From NCBI RefSeq assembly GCF_018390645.1, contig NZ_JAHBGC010000004.1:258994-322993 (forward strand): a DNA stretch of 64,000 nt, given 5' to 3'. Position 1 is the stretch's first letter. Each line of letters opens with the position of its first letter. The notes under the pieces were generated by a model. The model had not been told where the DNA came from. It did not search any database and saw nothing but the letters and a program-made list of their open reading frames with translations. The stretch is from Ancylobacter dichloromethanicus. Its GTDB lineage: Bacteria > Pseudomonadota > Alphaproteobacteria > Rhizobiales > Xanthobacteraceae. Positions 46,508 through 56,027 of the stretch are shown one piece after another. Position numbers and translations under genes: made by a program.

Positions 46508-47467
46508 ATGGAACTGCGCCGCCTCGGACGCTCCGATATTCTGGTCCCGCCGCTGTGCATCGGCGGCAACGTGTTCGGCTGGACCGCCGACGAGACCGCC
46601 TCCTTCCGCCTGCTCGACGCGCTGTTCGAGGCCGGATTCGGCTTCATCGACACCGCCGACGTCTATTCGCGCTGGGTCGACGGGCACCGGGGCGGCGAAT
46701 CCGAGACCATCATCGGAAAGTGGATGAAGGCGCGCGGCAACCGCGACCGGCTGGTCATCGCCACCAAGGTCGGCGCCGATATGGGGCAGGGCAGGGTCAA
46801 TCTCGGCCCCGGCTACATCAGGACTGCCATCGAGGCCTCGCTGGCCCGGCTGCAGACCGATTATATCGACCTCTACCAGTCGCATTACGACGATCCCGAC
46901 ACCCCCTTCGAGGAGGTGCTCGGCGCCTATGACGAACTGGTCCGGGCCGGCAAGGTGCGGCTCATCGGCGCCTCCAACCTCTCCGCCCCCCGGCTGTTCG
47001 AGGCGCTGGCCGTCTCCACCCGGGAGAAGCTGCCGCGCTACGAGACGCTGCAGCCCGAGTACAATCTCTACGCGCGCGCCGGCTATGAGGCCGATATCGA
47101 GCCGGTCTGCGCCGCCAACGGGCTCGGCGTCATCCCCTATTTCTCGCTCGCCGCCGGCTTCCTCACCGGCAAGTATCGCAGCCGGGCCGATGCGCAGAAG
47201 AGCGTGCGCGGGCGCTCGCTGGTCGACAAATACCTCAACCCCCGGGGCGAGGGCATCCTCGCCGCGCTGGACGAGGTGGCCGCGACCCATGGCGCCACCC
47301 CCACCCGGGTGGCACTGGCCTGGGTGATGGCGCGCCCCAGCATCACGGCGGCCATCGCCAGCGCCTCGCGCATCGAGCAGCTCGCCGACCTGATCGCCAG
47401 TGCCGACCTCACGCTCACCGGTGCCGACATGGCGCGCCTCGACAAGGCCAGCGCCTGGAAGGAATAG
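46508..47467 (+). CDS. Aldo/keto reductase (YajO/Tas-like class)
   Basis: NADPH-dependent reductase, 319 residues. Tetrad visible: Asp and Tyr in [11 protein letters not shown], Lys in [10 protein letters not shown], His in LYQSHYDDP. Cofactor segment near the C-terminus [16 protein letters not shown]. 150 bp after the DeoR gene and 4 bp before the adenine deaminase, so probably co-transcribed with ade. Substrate unknown. Confidence 0.9.
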   Translation: MELRRLGRSDILVPPLCIGGNVFGWTADETASFRLLDALFEAGFGFIDTADVYSRWVDGHRGGESETIIGKWMKARGNRDRLVIATKVGADMGQGRVNLGPGYIRTAIEASLARLQTDYIDLYQSHYDDPDTPFEEVLGAYDELVRAGKVRLIGASNLSAPRLFEALAVSTREKLPRYETLQPEYNLYARAGYEADIEPVCAANGLGVIPYFSLAAGFLTGKYRSRADAQKSVRGRSLVDKYLNPRGEGILAALDEVAATHGATPTRVALAWVMARPSITAAIASASRIEQLADLIASADLTLTGADMARLDKASAWKE

Positions 47468-47471
47468 GACC

Positions 47472-49208
47472 ATGGCGACCCAGTCCCCGGCCGCAATCGC
47501 GCGCTTCATCGAGGCCGGGCGGGGCACCGCCCCGGCCGATCTGGTGATCAGGGGCGTCCGCCTGCTGGACGTCATCACCGGCACGATCACCCAGACCGAC
47601 ATCGCCATGGTCGGCGAGCGCATCGTCGGCACCTATGGCAGCTATCAGGGCGCGCGGGAGATCGACGGGGCCGGCCTGTTCGCCGTTCCCGGCTTCATCG
47701 ACACCCATCTGCATGTCGAATCCTCGCTGGTCACCCCGCTGGAATTCGACCGCTGCGTGCTGCCGCACGGCATCACCACGGCGATCTGCGACCCGCACGA
47801 GATCGCCAATGTGCTCGGCATGGAAGGTATCGCCTATTTCCAGCGCTGCGCCGAGCACACCATCATGGACCTGCGGGTGCAGCTCTCCTCCTGCGTGCCG
47901 GCCACCTCCTTCGAAACTGCCGGCGCCGAGCTGGCGGCGCCCGACCTCGCTCTGCTGCGCGGCCATCAATCCGGCATCGGGCTGGCCGAATTCATGAACT
48001 TCCCCGGCGTGCTGTTCGCCGACGAGGGGTGCCTGGCCAAGCTCTCGTTGTTCTCGGACGGCCATATAGACGGCCACGCGCCTCTGTTGCGCGGCCTCGA
48101 TCTCAACGGCTACATCGCCGCCGGCATCCGCACCGAGCACGAGGCGACCTCGCTGGAGGAAGCGCGCGAGAAGCTGATGAAGGGCATGTCGGTGCTCATC
48201 CGCGAGGGTTCGGTCTCAAAGGACCTGCACGCGCTGATCCCGCTGATCACGCCCGATACGTCCGCCTTTCTCGGCTTCTGCACCGACGACCGCAACCCGC
48301 TCGACATCGCCGAGGAGGGGCATCTCGACTACATGATCCGCGAGGCGATCCGCCACGGCGCGCCGCTGCACCATGTCTACCGGGTGGCGAGCTGGTCGGC
48401 GGCCAACGCCTTCGGGCTGAGGGATCGCGGCCTTATCGCCCCCGGGCGGCGGGCGGACATCGTGCTGGTCGACGATCTGCAGGCCTGTTCGGTCCGCCAC
48501 GTCATCTCCGCCGGGCGGCTGGTGACGCCGGAACTGTTCGCGGCGCGCGGCAGCGTGGCCCCGGTGGGCCTCGATTCGGTGAAGGCTCGCACGGTGACGG
48601 CGGCGGATTTCGCCATTCCCGCCCATGAGCGCGCCACAAGGGTCATCGGCGTGGTGCCGGGGCGCATCATCACCGAGGACCTGCATTTCGACCTGGAACT
48701 GGTCGGCGGCGAGAAACAGGTCGATCTGGAGAAGGATGCGGTGAAGGTCTGCGTCGTCGAGCGGCACGGGCGCAATGGCAATGTCGGCCGCGGCTTCGTG
48801 CACGGTTTCGGCATGAAGCGCGGCGCCATCGCCTCCTCGGTCGGCCATGACAGCCACAACATCACCGTGGTCGGCGTCGACGAGGCCGACATGGCGCTGG
48901 CGGTGAACCGGCTGATCGCGCTGCGCGGCGGCTTCGCGGTGGCGCAGGGCGGCGTGGTGACCGCCGAACTCGCTTTGCCGGTGGCGGGGCTGATGGCGGA
49001 CACCTCGTTCGAAGAGGTGCACGACGCGCTCATCCCGCTGCGCGCGGCGGCGAAGGCGCTGGGCGTGGTGCTGGCCGAGCCGTTCCTGCAGGTCGCCTTC
49101 CTGCCGCTGCCGGTGATTCCGCATCTCAAGATCACCGATTTCGGCATGTTCGACGTCGACGCCTTCGCCCTGCTTGAGTCGCAGCGGCCCCCGGCCGGCA
49201 ACGGCTGA
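47472..49208 (+). CDS. ade: Adenine deaminase
   Basis: Amidohydrolase converting adenine to hypoxanthine, 578 residues. Metal ligands and family segments: [16 protein letters not shown] (about residue 78), [37 protein letters not shown], and the C-terminal Ade domain [18 protein letters not shown]. The start at 47472 follows the reductase stop by 4 bp. Purine salvage role; regulation by the upstream DeoR protein is likely from position. Confidence 0.95.
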   Translation: MATQSPAAIARFIEAGRGTAPADLVIRGVRLLDVITGTITQTDIAMVGERIVGTYGSYQGAREIDGAGLFAVPGFIDTHLHVESSLVTPLEFDRCVLPHGITTAICDPHEIANVLGMEGIAYFQRCAEHTIMDLRVQLSSCVPATSFETAGAELAAPDLALLRGHQSGIGLAEFMNFPGVLFADEGCLAKLSLFSDGHIDGHAPLLRGLDLNGYIAAGIRTEHEATSLEEAREKLMKGMSVLIREGSVSKDLHALIPLITPDTSAFLGFCTDDRNPLDIAEEGHLDYMIREAIRHGAPLHHVYRVASWSAANAFGLRDRGLIAPGRRADIVLVDDLQACSVRHVISAGRLVTPELFAARGSVAPVGLDSVKARTVTAADFAIPAHERATRVIGVVPGRIITEDLHFDLELVGGEKQVDLEKDAVKVCVVERHGRNGNVGRGFVHGFGMKRGAIASSVGHDSHNITVVGVDEADMALAVNRLIALRGGFAVAQGGVVTAELALPVAGLMADTSFEEVHDALIPLRAAAKALGVVLAEPFLQVAFLPLPVIPHLKITDFGMFDVDAFALLESQRPPAGNG

Positions 49209-49611
49209 CGCGGCCCGCGCGGCGGCCCGGCCCGGCCCGGCAGGCGCTGCCCCCCAAGCCGCCGGCGCAGCGGCGAATAAGGCGTGAATAGGCCGACCCG
49301 TCCGTCTCCCCGGGAGGCGGGCGCTGGGCCGCCGGTGGCGCCGGCCATCGCGTCATTTATGACATTTCAATGTGTTAAGGCGCTTTTTCGCGCCTAAAGG
49401 GCGGTATCGGTTAGGGTCCGCGCCCGACCCTGTGATAGGCAGGGTTGCCCTGTGACCGCCGTCCCGGCGCCGTCAAGTTTCCACAATGTGTTGCGCGGAC
49501 CACGATGAAATTCATTCCAATTCGTGTTCTCCTGCGGCAGGGGTTCGGGCTGATGCCTTCGGATGAGAGGCTCCGCGCGGCAGGGCGAGGATCGGTCGTG
49601 AGGGGGGCAGC
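49209..49611. other. 403-bp gap before cyoA
   Basis: No gene is visible. The first 130 bp are G/C runs. An AT-richer patch (atttatgacatttcaatgtg at 49354-49373) and a hairpin AGGCGC/GCGCCT (49378-49395, T-rich loop) follow; the patch is the likely cyo promoter and ctttttc is in the loop rather than a terminator tail. A second AT-rich stretch lies at 49480-49530 (tttccacaatgtg, gaaattcattccaattcg). Confidence 0.45.
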
Positions 49612-50592
49612 GTGAGGTCGAGGGGATTAGTCGGGCTGCGCGCAGCCGCCGCTCCGTGTGTCGTTTGGCCAACGGTCGTTTGGACCGGGCTCGCCTGGCC
49701 TGGGGCCGCGTGGGCCGAAGGCTTCCTGGAGCCAGCGGGGCCGATCGCTTCGGCGCAGCTCTCGCATTTCGGTACGATCAGCGCGCTGATGCTCATCGTC
49801 ATCGTGCCGATGTTCGTGGCCTTGCCGCTCGTGCTGTGGCGCTACCGCCGCGGCGGCAAGGGCACCTACCGGCCGGACTGGGAGTTCAACTGGGGCCTTG
49901 AGCTGTTGATCTGGGGCGTCCCGGTCGCCCTTGTCGTCGCCCTCGGCACGGCGCTGTGGCGGCAGACGATCCTGGGCGATCCCTACCGGGCGCTCGGCCC
50001 CGACCCGCTGGTGGTGGAAGTCGTCTCTCTCGACTGGAAGTTCCTGTTCCTCTACCCCGAACAGGGCGTGGCGACGCTCGACCTGCTCGCTTTGCCGGAA
50101 GACCGCCCGGTCACGCTCAAGCTGACCAGCGGCACGGTGATGCAGTCCTTCATCATTCCCCGCCTCGCCGGCCAGATCTACGCCATGGCGGGCATGCAGA
50201 CGCAGCTCAACCTGATCGCCGACGAGGCCGGCGACTTCGTCGGGCGCAACACCCAGTATAACGGCCTCGGCTTCGCCACCCAGTCCTTCACCACAAGGGT
50301 GTTGAGCCCGGACGACTTCGAGCGCTGGGTCGAGACGACGAAGGCGCAGGGAACCGCGCTCGACGCCGCCGGCTATGCCGGGCTGCTGCCGCCCTCGGTG
50401 GTGAGCGAGCCGGTGCTCTACGGCCAGTTCACCCCGGGCCTGTTCGACCAGGTGATGGCGGGTTTCGCGCCCGGCATGTTCCATCGCGGCACGAACCATA
50501 CTGATATGTCCGAGCGCCACGGCGCGGCGGGAATGGCCGCCGCGCCGGCCCCGCATCAGGGCCATGACCACACGCCGGAGGCCGCGCAATGA
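49612..50592 (+). CDS. cyoA: Cytochrome o ubiquinol oxidase subunit II
   Basis: Subunit II of a cytochrome bo-type quinol oxidase, 326 residues. Signal-like N-terminus, two membrane helices (ISALMLIVIVPMFVALPLVLW; LLIWGVPVALVVALGTALW), then a periplasmic cupredoxin domain. The segment SGTVMQSFIIPRLAGQIYAMAG lacks the Cys/His ligands of CuA, so quinol rather than cytochrome c is the donor. GTG start at 49612 follows gggggg. A His-rich C-terminal tail (APHQGHDHTPEA) is unusual. Confidence 0.92.
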   Translation: MRSRGLVGLRAAAAPCVVWPTVVWTGLAWPGAAWAEGFLEPAGPIASAQLSHFGTISALMLIVIVPMFVALPLVLWRYRRGGKGTYRPDWEFNWGLELLIWGVPVALVVALGTALWRQTILGDPYRALGPDPLVVEVVSLDWKFLFLYPEQGVATLDLLALPEDRPVTLKLTSGTVMQSFIIPRLAGQIYAMAGMQTQLNLIADEAGDFVGRNTQYNGLGFATQSFTTRVLSPDDFERWVETTKAQGTALDAAGYAGLLPPSVVSEPVLYGQFTPGLFDQVMAGFAPGMFHRGTNHTDMSERHGAAGMAAAPAPHQGHDHTPEAAQ

Positions 50593-52718
50593 ACTGGGAG
50601 CTCATATTCGGCCAGATCAAGTGGACCTCCTTCGTCTTCGCCGGGATGATCGAGAATCCCTCGCTCAGCGAGGCCATCGCCTCGGGCGCCGGGTCCATCG
50701 CGGTGCTGGGCGCACTCGCCACCGTGGTCCTGCTGACGGTCAAGGGCTGGTGGGTGCCGCTGTGGCGCGACTGGCTCACCAGTATCGACCACAAGAAGGT
50801 CGGCATCATGTACATCGCCATCGCGCTGGTGATGTTCGCCCGCGCGGTGATCGAGGCGGCGCTGATGCGCGCCCAGCAGCTTTCCGCCACCGATAGCGGC
50901 GGCTTCCTGTCCGCAGACCATTTCGGGCAGCTGTTCAGCACCCACGGCACCATCATGATCTTCTTCGTGGCGATGCCGTTCATCACCGGGCTGATGAACT
51001 ATGTCATGCCGCTGCAGATCGGCGCCCGCGACGTGTCGTTCCCGCTGCTCAACGCCATCTCGCTGATGCTGACCATGGCCGGGGCCATCCTCATCATGGT
51101 GTCGCTGGTGGTCGGCCAGTTCTCCACCGGCGGCTGGAGCGCCTATCCGCCCTTCACCGGCATCGAGTTCAGCCCGGGCGAGGGGGTCGACTACTGGATC
51201 TGGGCGGTGTCGCTGGGCTCCATCGGCTCGACGCTGACCGGGCTCAACTTCGCGGTGACGATCTACAAGAAGCGCTGCCCCGGCATGACGCTGTTCCGCA
51301 TGCCGCTGTTCACCTGGACGACGCTGTGCACGTCGATCCTGATGATCTTCGCCATGGCGCCGCTGACCGCCGCCACCGCCATGCTCGCGCTCGACCGCTA
51401 TGCCGGCTTCCATTTCTTCACGAATGGCGACGGCGGCAACATGATGAACTACGCCAACCTGTTCTGGCTGTTCGGCCATCCGGAGGTGTACATCCTCATC
51501 CTGCCGGCCTTCGGCGTCTGGTCCGAGGTGGTCGCCACCTTCTCCAGCAAGCGCATCTATGGCTACACCTCGCTGGTCTACGCCACCATGTGCATCGCCG
51601 TGCTCTCCTTCGCGGTGTGGCTGCACCACTTCTTCACCATGGGCCAGAGCGCCAATGTGAACGCCATGTTCGGCATCGCCACGATGGTGATCGGCGTGCC
51701 GACGGGGGTGAAGGTCTATGACTGGCTGCTGACCATGGTCGGCGGGCGCATCCGCTTCACCACGCCGATGCTGTTCCACATCAATTTCCTGCTCACCTTC
51801 ATCCTCGGCGGCATGACCGGGGTGCTGCTGGCCAATCCCGGCATCGACTTCCAGGTCCACAACACGCTGTTCCTGGTGGCGCATTTCCACAACATGATCA
51901 TTCCCGGCGTGCTGTTCGGCATGTTCGCGGCGGTGCAGTTCTGGTTCCCGAAGATGTTCGGCTTCCGGCTGCATGAGGGGCTGGGCCGGGCCTCGTTCTG
52001 GTGCTTCGCCCCGGGCTTCCTGCTGGCCTTCTTTCCGCTCTACTGGCTGGGGCTGATGGGCGCGACCCGGCGCACCTATATGTGGACGGACCCCGACTAC
52101 CTGCCCTGGCTCGCCCTCGCCATGGCCGGCGCCGCGCTCATCCTCGCCGGCTTCGCGCTGATGGTGGCGCAGATCGTGGTCTCGGTGCGCCAGCGCGCGC
52201 AGCTCGCCGCCCCGCTGGGCGACCCGTGGGACGGGCGAGCGCTGGAATGGTCGATTCCCTCGCCGCCGCCGGAATGGAACTTCGCCGTGCTGCCGCAGGT
52301 CACGGCGCGCGATGCCTTCTACGAGGCCAAGAAGGCCGGCACCGCCTATCGCTCGCCGGCCGCCTATGCGGACATCGAGGTGCCGCGCAACACCGCGACG
52401 GCGCCGCTGATCGGGCTGTTCGCCTGCGCCTGGGCGTTCGGTCTGGTCTGGCACATCTGGTGGCTGGTGGTGGTGTCCTTCGTGCTCATCTGGGCCGTGG
52501 TCATCGCCCGCTCGTTCCAGACCGACACCGAGGAGACCGTGCCCGCCGCGACGGTGAAGGCGGCGAACGAGGCGTTCCTCGCCGCCGCACGTGCCACCCC
52601 GGGCGTGAGCCGCGAGCGGGAGATGACATCCGACAATCGGGGCCGGGCGCTGCCGGAAGGGCTGGAGGGCCGTGCCGGCCCGGCCTCCCCCGGCGCCGCG
52701 GTGGAGGTGCTGCCATGA
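50589..52718 (+). CDS. cyoB: Cytochrome o ubiquinol oxidase subunit I
   Basis: Proton-pumping catalytic subunit with heme b, heme o3 and CuB; 709 residues, about 45 longer than the E. coli protein, mostly in a hydrophilic C-terminal tail. Landmarks: STHGTIMIFF, the CuB/cross-linked His-Tyr segment FGHPEVYILILPAFG, LHHFFTMG, and VAHFHNMIIPGVLFG. ATGA overlap with cyoA. Confidence 0.95.
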   Translation: MNWELIFGQIKWTSFVFAGMIENPSLSEAIASGAGSIAVLGALATVVLLTVKGWWVPLWRDWLTSIDHKKVGIMYIAIALVMFARAVIEAALMRAQQLSATDSGGFLSADHFGQLFSTHGTIMIFFVAMPFITGLMNYVMPLQIGARDVSFPLLNAISLMLTMAGAILIMVSLVVGQFSTGGWSAYPPFTGIEFSPGEGVDYWIWAVSLGSIGSTLTGLNFAVTIYKKRCPGMTLFRMPLFTWTTLCTSILMIFAMAPLTAATAMLALDRYAGFHFFTNGDGGNMMNYANLFWLFGHPEVYILILPAFGVWSEVVATFSSKRIYGYTSLVYATMCIAVLSFAVWLHHFFTMGQSANVNAMFGIATMVIGVPTGVKVYDWLLTMVGGRIRFTTPMLFHINFLLTFILGGMTGVLLANPGIDFQVHNTLFLVAHFHNMIIPGVLFGMFAAVQFWFPKMFGFRLHEGLGRASFWCFAPGFLLAFFPLYWLGLMGATRRTYMWTDPDYLPWLALAMAGAALILAGFALMVAQIVVSVRQRAQLAAPLGDPWDGRALEWSIPSPPPEWNFAVLPQVTARDAFYEAKKAGTAYRSPAAYADIEVPRNTATAPLIGLFACAWAFGLVWHIWWLVVVSFVLIWAVVIARSFQTDTEETVPAATVKAANEAFLAAARATPGVSREREMTSDNRGRALPEGLEGRAGPASPGAAVEVLP

Positions 52719-53347
52719 GCCTTTCCGAACGCCTTCACCCCGGGCTGAACCTCGCCGGCACCGATCCCGAAAGCCATGTGGCCGCCGAAGAGGTGCTGTT
52801 CGGCTTCTGGATCTTCCTGATGAGCGATCTGGTGCTGTTCGCAGTGCTGTTCGCGACCTATGCGGCGATGAGCGTGCAGGGCATCGCCGAAGGCCCCGGG
52901 CCCGCCCAGGTGTTCGACCTTACCGCCGCTTTCCTGGAAACGCTGCTGCTGCTGCTCTCCAGCTTCGCCTTCGGCTTCGCCATGCTGGAGATGAAGTACC
53001 GCGAGAGCCGGCGCGGCGTGCTGGCCTGGCTGCTCGTCACCGGCGTGCTCGGCGCCGCCTTCGTCGGCATGGAACTGCACGACTACTATGTGATGATCAC
53101 CCAGCACGCGGCGCCGCCGCAGGCCAGCGGCTTCCTCTCCGCCTATTACCTGCTCACCGGCACCCACGCGCTGCATGTGTCGTCCGGGCTGGTGTGGATG
53201 GCGATCATGGCGATCCAGGTCACGGTCATCGGGCTGAACACGCCGGTGAAACTGCGCCTGATGCGCCTCGCGCTGTTCTGGCACATGCTCGACGTGGTCT
53301 GGATCGGCATCTTCACCTTCGTCTACCTGTTCGGGGTCGCCTCATGA
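52715..53347 (+). CDS. cyoC: Cytochrome o ubiquinol oxidase subunit III
   Basis: Five-helix subunit III, 210 residues. Landmarks are FGFWIFLMSDLVLFAVLFATYA, ETLLLLLSSFAFGFAM, LTGTHALHVSSGLVWM and FWHMLDVVWIGIFTFVYL. Overlaps cyoB by 4 bp and cyoD by 4 bp. Confidence 0.94.
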   Translation: MSLSERLHPGLNLAGTDPESHVAAEEVLFGFWIFLMSDLVLFAVLFATYAAMSVQGIAEGPGPAQVFDLTAAFLETLLLLLSSFAFGFAMLEMKYRESRRGVLAWLLVTGVLGAAFVGMELHDYYVMITQHAAPPQASGFLSAYYLLTGTHALHVSSGLVWMAIMAIQVTVIGLNTPVKLRLMRLALFWHMLDVVWIGIFTFVYLFGVAS

Positions 53348-53688
53348 GCAACCGGATTCCCGCCGACATGCCCCCGGGCGAATACGAGGATGAGGGGCGC
53401 GAGCGGCTGAGCTACATGATCGGCCTCGCCCTGGCGCTGGCGCTGACCACGGCCGCGTTCGCGGTGGTGTGGCTGGATCTCCTGAGCGGGGGCGCCGCGC
53501 TCGCCGCGCTGGGGGGGCTCGCGTTGATCCAGGCGGTGGTGCACCTGCGCTATTTCCTGCATATCGACCTTCAGCGCTCGCACCGCGACGACCTGCTACT
53601 GATCCTGTTCACCGTGCTGATCCTCATCATCATGGTCTCCGGCACCATCTGGATCCTCTACGACCAGCACATCCGCATGATGCCCTGA
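53344..53688 (+). CDS. cyoD: Cytochrome o ubiquinol oxidase subunit IV
   Basis: Small three-helix subunit IV, 114 residues, with LIQAVVHLRYFLHIDLQRS typical of CyoD. Ends cyoABCD. The heme O synthase gene cyoE, often next, is not in this window. Confidence 0.92.
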   Translation: MSNRIPADMPPGEYEDEGRERLSYMIGLALALALTTAAFAVVWLDLLSGGAALAALGGLALIQAVVHLRYFLHIDLQRSHRDDLLLILFTVLILIIMVSGTIWILYDQHIRMMP

Positions 53689-53694
53689 CACACG

Positions 53695-53730
53695 GACCGG
53701 CCGGTGGCCGCGTGGCGCCGGCGGCCGGTC
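53695..53730. other. Hairpin after cyoD
   Basis: GACCGGCCG (53695-53703) and CGGCCGGTC (53722-53730) form a 9-bp stem seven bases after the cyoD stop. No T tract follows, so it may stabilise the 3' end or stop transcription only weakly. The rest of the gap to plsC is G/C rich with no other signal. Confidence 0.5.
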
Positions 53731-53878
53731 CCGCGCCGTCGCCGCTCGGCCCGTTTCCACGCGGGCGGCGTGTCGGCGCTCGGCTGCCGCCGGGGGCTGG
53801 GGTCGGGCGACCGGCCGGGGCTCCCGCCGGGCGACGCGATCTGCTAGACCCGGCCCTCATTTCGGGGATTCCGTGCCG

Positions 53879-54601
53879 ATGGCCCGCCTGCGCTCGACCG
53901 TTTTCCTGCTGCTGCTTGTCGTGTGGACGGCTCTGCTGGCCGTGACCATTCCCTATTACGCGCTGCGGAATGCGCCGCCGGCGACGCGCCGTTTCTCGCG
54001 CCTCTGGGCCGGGGGGGTGATGGCGATATTGCGCCTCGTCGGGCTTTCCTACCGCACCGTCGGCGGGGCCAACCGGCCGGCCGAGCCGGCGCTCTATGTC
54101 GGCAACCACCAGTCCGCCTTCGAGACCATCGCCGCCGCCGTGCTGATCCCTGACGTCGCCATCGTGCTGAAGGAAGAGCTGTACCGCATCCCGGTGTTCG
54201 GCTGGTTCCTCAAGCGCTCGCCGATGATCGCCATCGACCGCGCCGGCGGCGCCTCCTCGGTGAAGAAGATGTTCCGCGAGGGCCGCGAGGCCAGCGAACA
54301 TGGCCGCAACCTGCTGATCTTCCCCGAAGGCACCCGCCGGGCAGTGGACGAGCGGGCCGATTTCCACCGCGGCGTGCTGCTGCTCTACAAGGCGCTGGAC
54401 CTGCCGGTGGTGCCGATGGTGCACAATGCCGGCCTGTTCTGGCCGGCGCGCAGCTTCGCCATCCGGCCAGGCACCATCACCGTCTCCTATCTGCCGTCCA
54501 TCCCGCCCGGCCTGCCGGACCGGGAGTTCATGGCCCGGCTGAGCGAGGCGATCTATCACGAGCGCGACCGGCTGGTCGCCGAGGCGGGAGCGATGTCATG
54601 A
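53879..54601 (+). CDS. plsC: 1-acyl-sn-glycerol-3-phosphate acyltransferase
   Basis: Membrane acyltransferase making phosphatidic acid, 240 residues. N-terminal membrane helix (TVFLLLLVVWTALLAVTIPYYA), catalytic block NHQSAFET (a HxxxxE form of the HX4D motif, about residue 77) and FPEGTRR (about residue 152). An in-frame GTG at 53873 is an alternative start; both have ggggа-type upstream purines at acceptable spacing. Overlaps the next gene by ATGA. Confidence 0.9.
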   Translation: MARLRSTVFLLLLVVWTALLAVTIPYYALRNAPPATRRFSRLWAGGVMAILRLVGLSYRTVGGANRPAEPALYVGNHQSAFETIAAAVLIPDVAIVLKEELYRIPVFGWFLKRSPMIAIDRAGGASSVKKMFREGREASEHGRNLLIFPEGTRRAVDERADFHRGVLLLYKALDLPVVPMVHNAGLFWPARSFAIRPGTITVSYLPSIPPGLPDREFMARLSEAIYHERDRLVAEAGAMS

Positions 54602-55851
54602 GCGAGGCCGGCATTGTCATCGTCGGCGCCGGGCAGGGCGGTTTCCAGGCCGCCGCCTCGCTGCGCGACTCCGGCTATCAGGGGCGCCTCGTGCTGGTCG
54701 GCGACGAGCCGGGCCTGCCCTATCAGCGCCCGCCGCTGTCCAAGGCCTATATGAAGGGCGAGGCCGGCATCGAGCAGATCGAACTGCGCGCGGGCGCCTT
54801 CTACGCCGATCACCGCATCGAGCTGGTCAACGCCCGCGCCGCCGCCATCGACCGCGCCGGCCAGCGCCTGCTTCTGGGGCGCGGCGAGGCGCTGCCCTAT
54901 GCCCATCTCATCCTCGCCACCGGCGCCCGCAACCGACCGCTGCCGGTGCCGGGCCACGACCTCGCCGGGGTGTTCTATCTGCGCACCCGCGCCGATGCCG
55001 ACGCGCTGCGGGGCCGGCTCGACGAGGCCCGCCGGGTGGTGGTGATCGGCGCCGGCTTCATCGGGCTGGAATTCGCCGCCGTCGCCCGCGCCCTCGGCCA
55101 TGAGGTGACCGTGCTGGAAGGGGCCAGCCGCGTGCTCGCCCGCGCCGTCTCGCCCGAAATGTCCGCCTTCTTCGCCGACGCCCACGCCGCTATGGGCACG
55201 AGGCTGCGGCTCGGCGCCGGCGTCATCGGGCTTCAGGGCAGGGATGGCCACGTCACCGGCGTCGAGACCACCGATGGCGCGGTGCACCCGGCCGATTTCG
55301 TGCTGGTCGGCATCGGCGTGGTGCCGAATGTCGAGCTCGCCGCCAAGGCCGGGCTGGAGGTGGCCAACGGCATCGTGGTCGACGCCCATCTCGCCACCGC
55401 CGACCCCGCGATTTCGGCGCTGGGCGACGCCGTCGCCTATCCCAGCCGCTTCGCCGCGAAGGACGGCCCTGTCATGGTGCGGCTCGAATCGGTGCAGAAC
55501 GCCGCCGACCAGGCGCGCAGCCTCGCCCATCGCCTGACCGGCAAGCTGTCGCCGACCGGCGAGCCGGCGCCGTTCGACGCGGTGCCGTGGTTCTGGAGCG
55601 ACCAGGCCGACCTCAAGCTGCAGATGGTCGGGCTTGCGGGCGCGACCGACGCCGCCGTGCTGCGCGGCGACCCCGCCTCGCGCCGCTTCTCGGTGTTCCG
55701 TTTCCGCGACGGCGTGCTCACCGCCATCGAGAGCGTCAACCGTGGCGCCGACCACATGCTCGGCCGCCGCCTGCTCGCCGGCACCCCCGCCCTCACCCCC
55801 GCGCAGGCGGGCGACGAGGGCTTCGAGCTGAAGAGCCTGCTGGCGAGGTAG
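54598..55851 (+). CDS. FAD-dependent ferredoxin/rubredoxin-type reductase
   Basis: 417 residues, of the family of NAD(P)H:ferredoxin reductases that serve cytochrome P450 or dioxygenase systems. FAD motif IVIVGAGQGGFQAAASLRDSGY at residue 6, YQRPPLSKAYMKGE, NAD motif VVVIGAGFIGLEFAAVARAL (about residue 150), and the C-terminal WFWSDQADLKLQMVGL. Start overlaps plsC (ATGA), so it is co-translated with it. No ferredoxin or oxygenase gene is nearby, so its partner is unknown. Confidence 0.88.
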   Translation: MSEAGIVIVGAGQGGFQAAASLRDSGYQGRLVLVGDEPGLPYQRPPLSKAYMKGEAGIEQIELRAGAFYADHRIELVNARAAAIDRAGQRLLLGRGEALPYAHLILATGARNRPLPVPGHDLAGVFYLRTRADADALRGRLDEARRVVVIGAGFIGLEFAAVARALGHEVTVLEGASRVLARAVSPEMSAFFADAHAAMGTRLRLGAGVIGLQGRDGHVTGVETTDGAVHPADFVLVGIGVVPNVELAAKAGLEVANGIVVDAHLATADPAISALGDAVAYPSRFAAKDGPVMVRLESVQNAADQARSLAHRLTGKLSPTGEPAPFDAVPWFWSDQADLKLQMVGLAGATDAAVLRGDPASRRFSVFRFRDGVLTAIESVNRGADHMLGRRLLAGTPALTPAQAGDEGFELKSLLAR

Positions 55852-55894
55852 CCCTCCGGCGCCGCGCCGCGCCGGTTCGTTCCCATCGGCCTCA

Positions 55895-55957
55895 TCGGTC
55901 CCATCGTCCACCCCTTCGGTCTCATCGTCCACTCCGTCGGTCTCACCCTCCACGGCG
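55895..55957. repeat. 21-bp minisatellite, three units
   Basis: Units start at 55895, 55916 and 55937, each with tcggtc(c/t)ca and ccac; a weaker unit may precede. Intergenic between the FAD reductase and the LysR gene. The unit is a multiple of three but no convincing reading frame uses it. Confidence 0.75.
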
Positions 55958-56027
55958 GAAACCGGTGCTAGGCGGGCACCGGCCGGGCGTTTAGGATCGG
56001 CGGGCACCTGTCCCCTCGGAACTTCCG

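Noticed and set aside
49378-49395. AGGCGC/GCGCCT hairpin as terminator of ade
   Set aside because: The T run is in the loop rather than after the stem, and it lies 170 bp from the ade stop.
55895-55957. Possible CRISPR array
   Set aside because: Units are contiguous with no unique spacers and no cas genes are nearby; it is a minisatellite.
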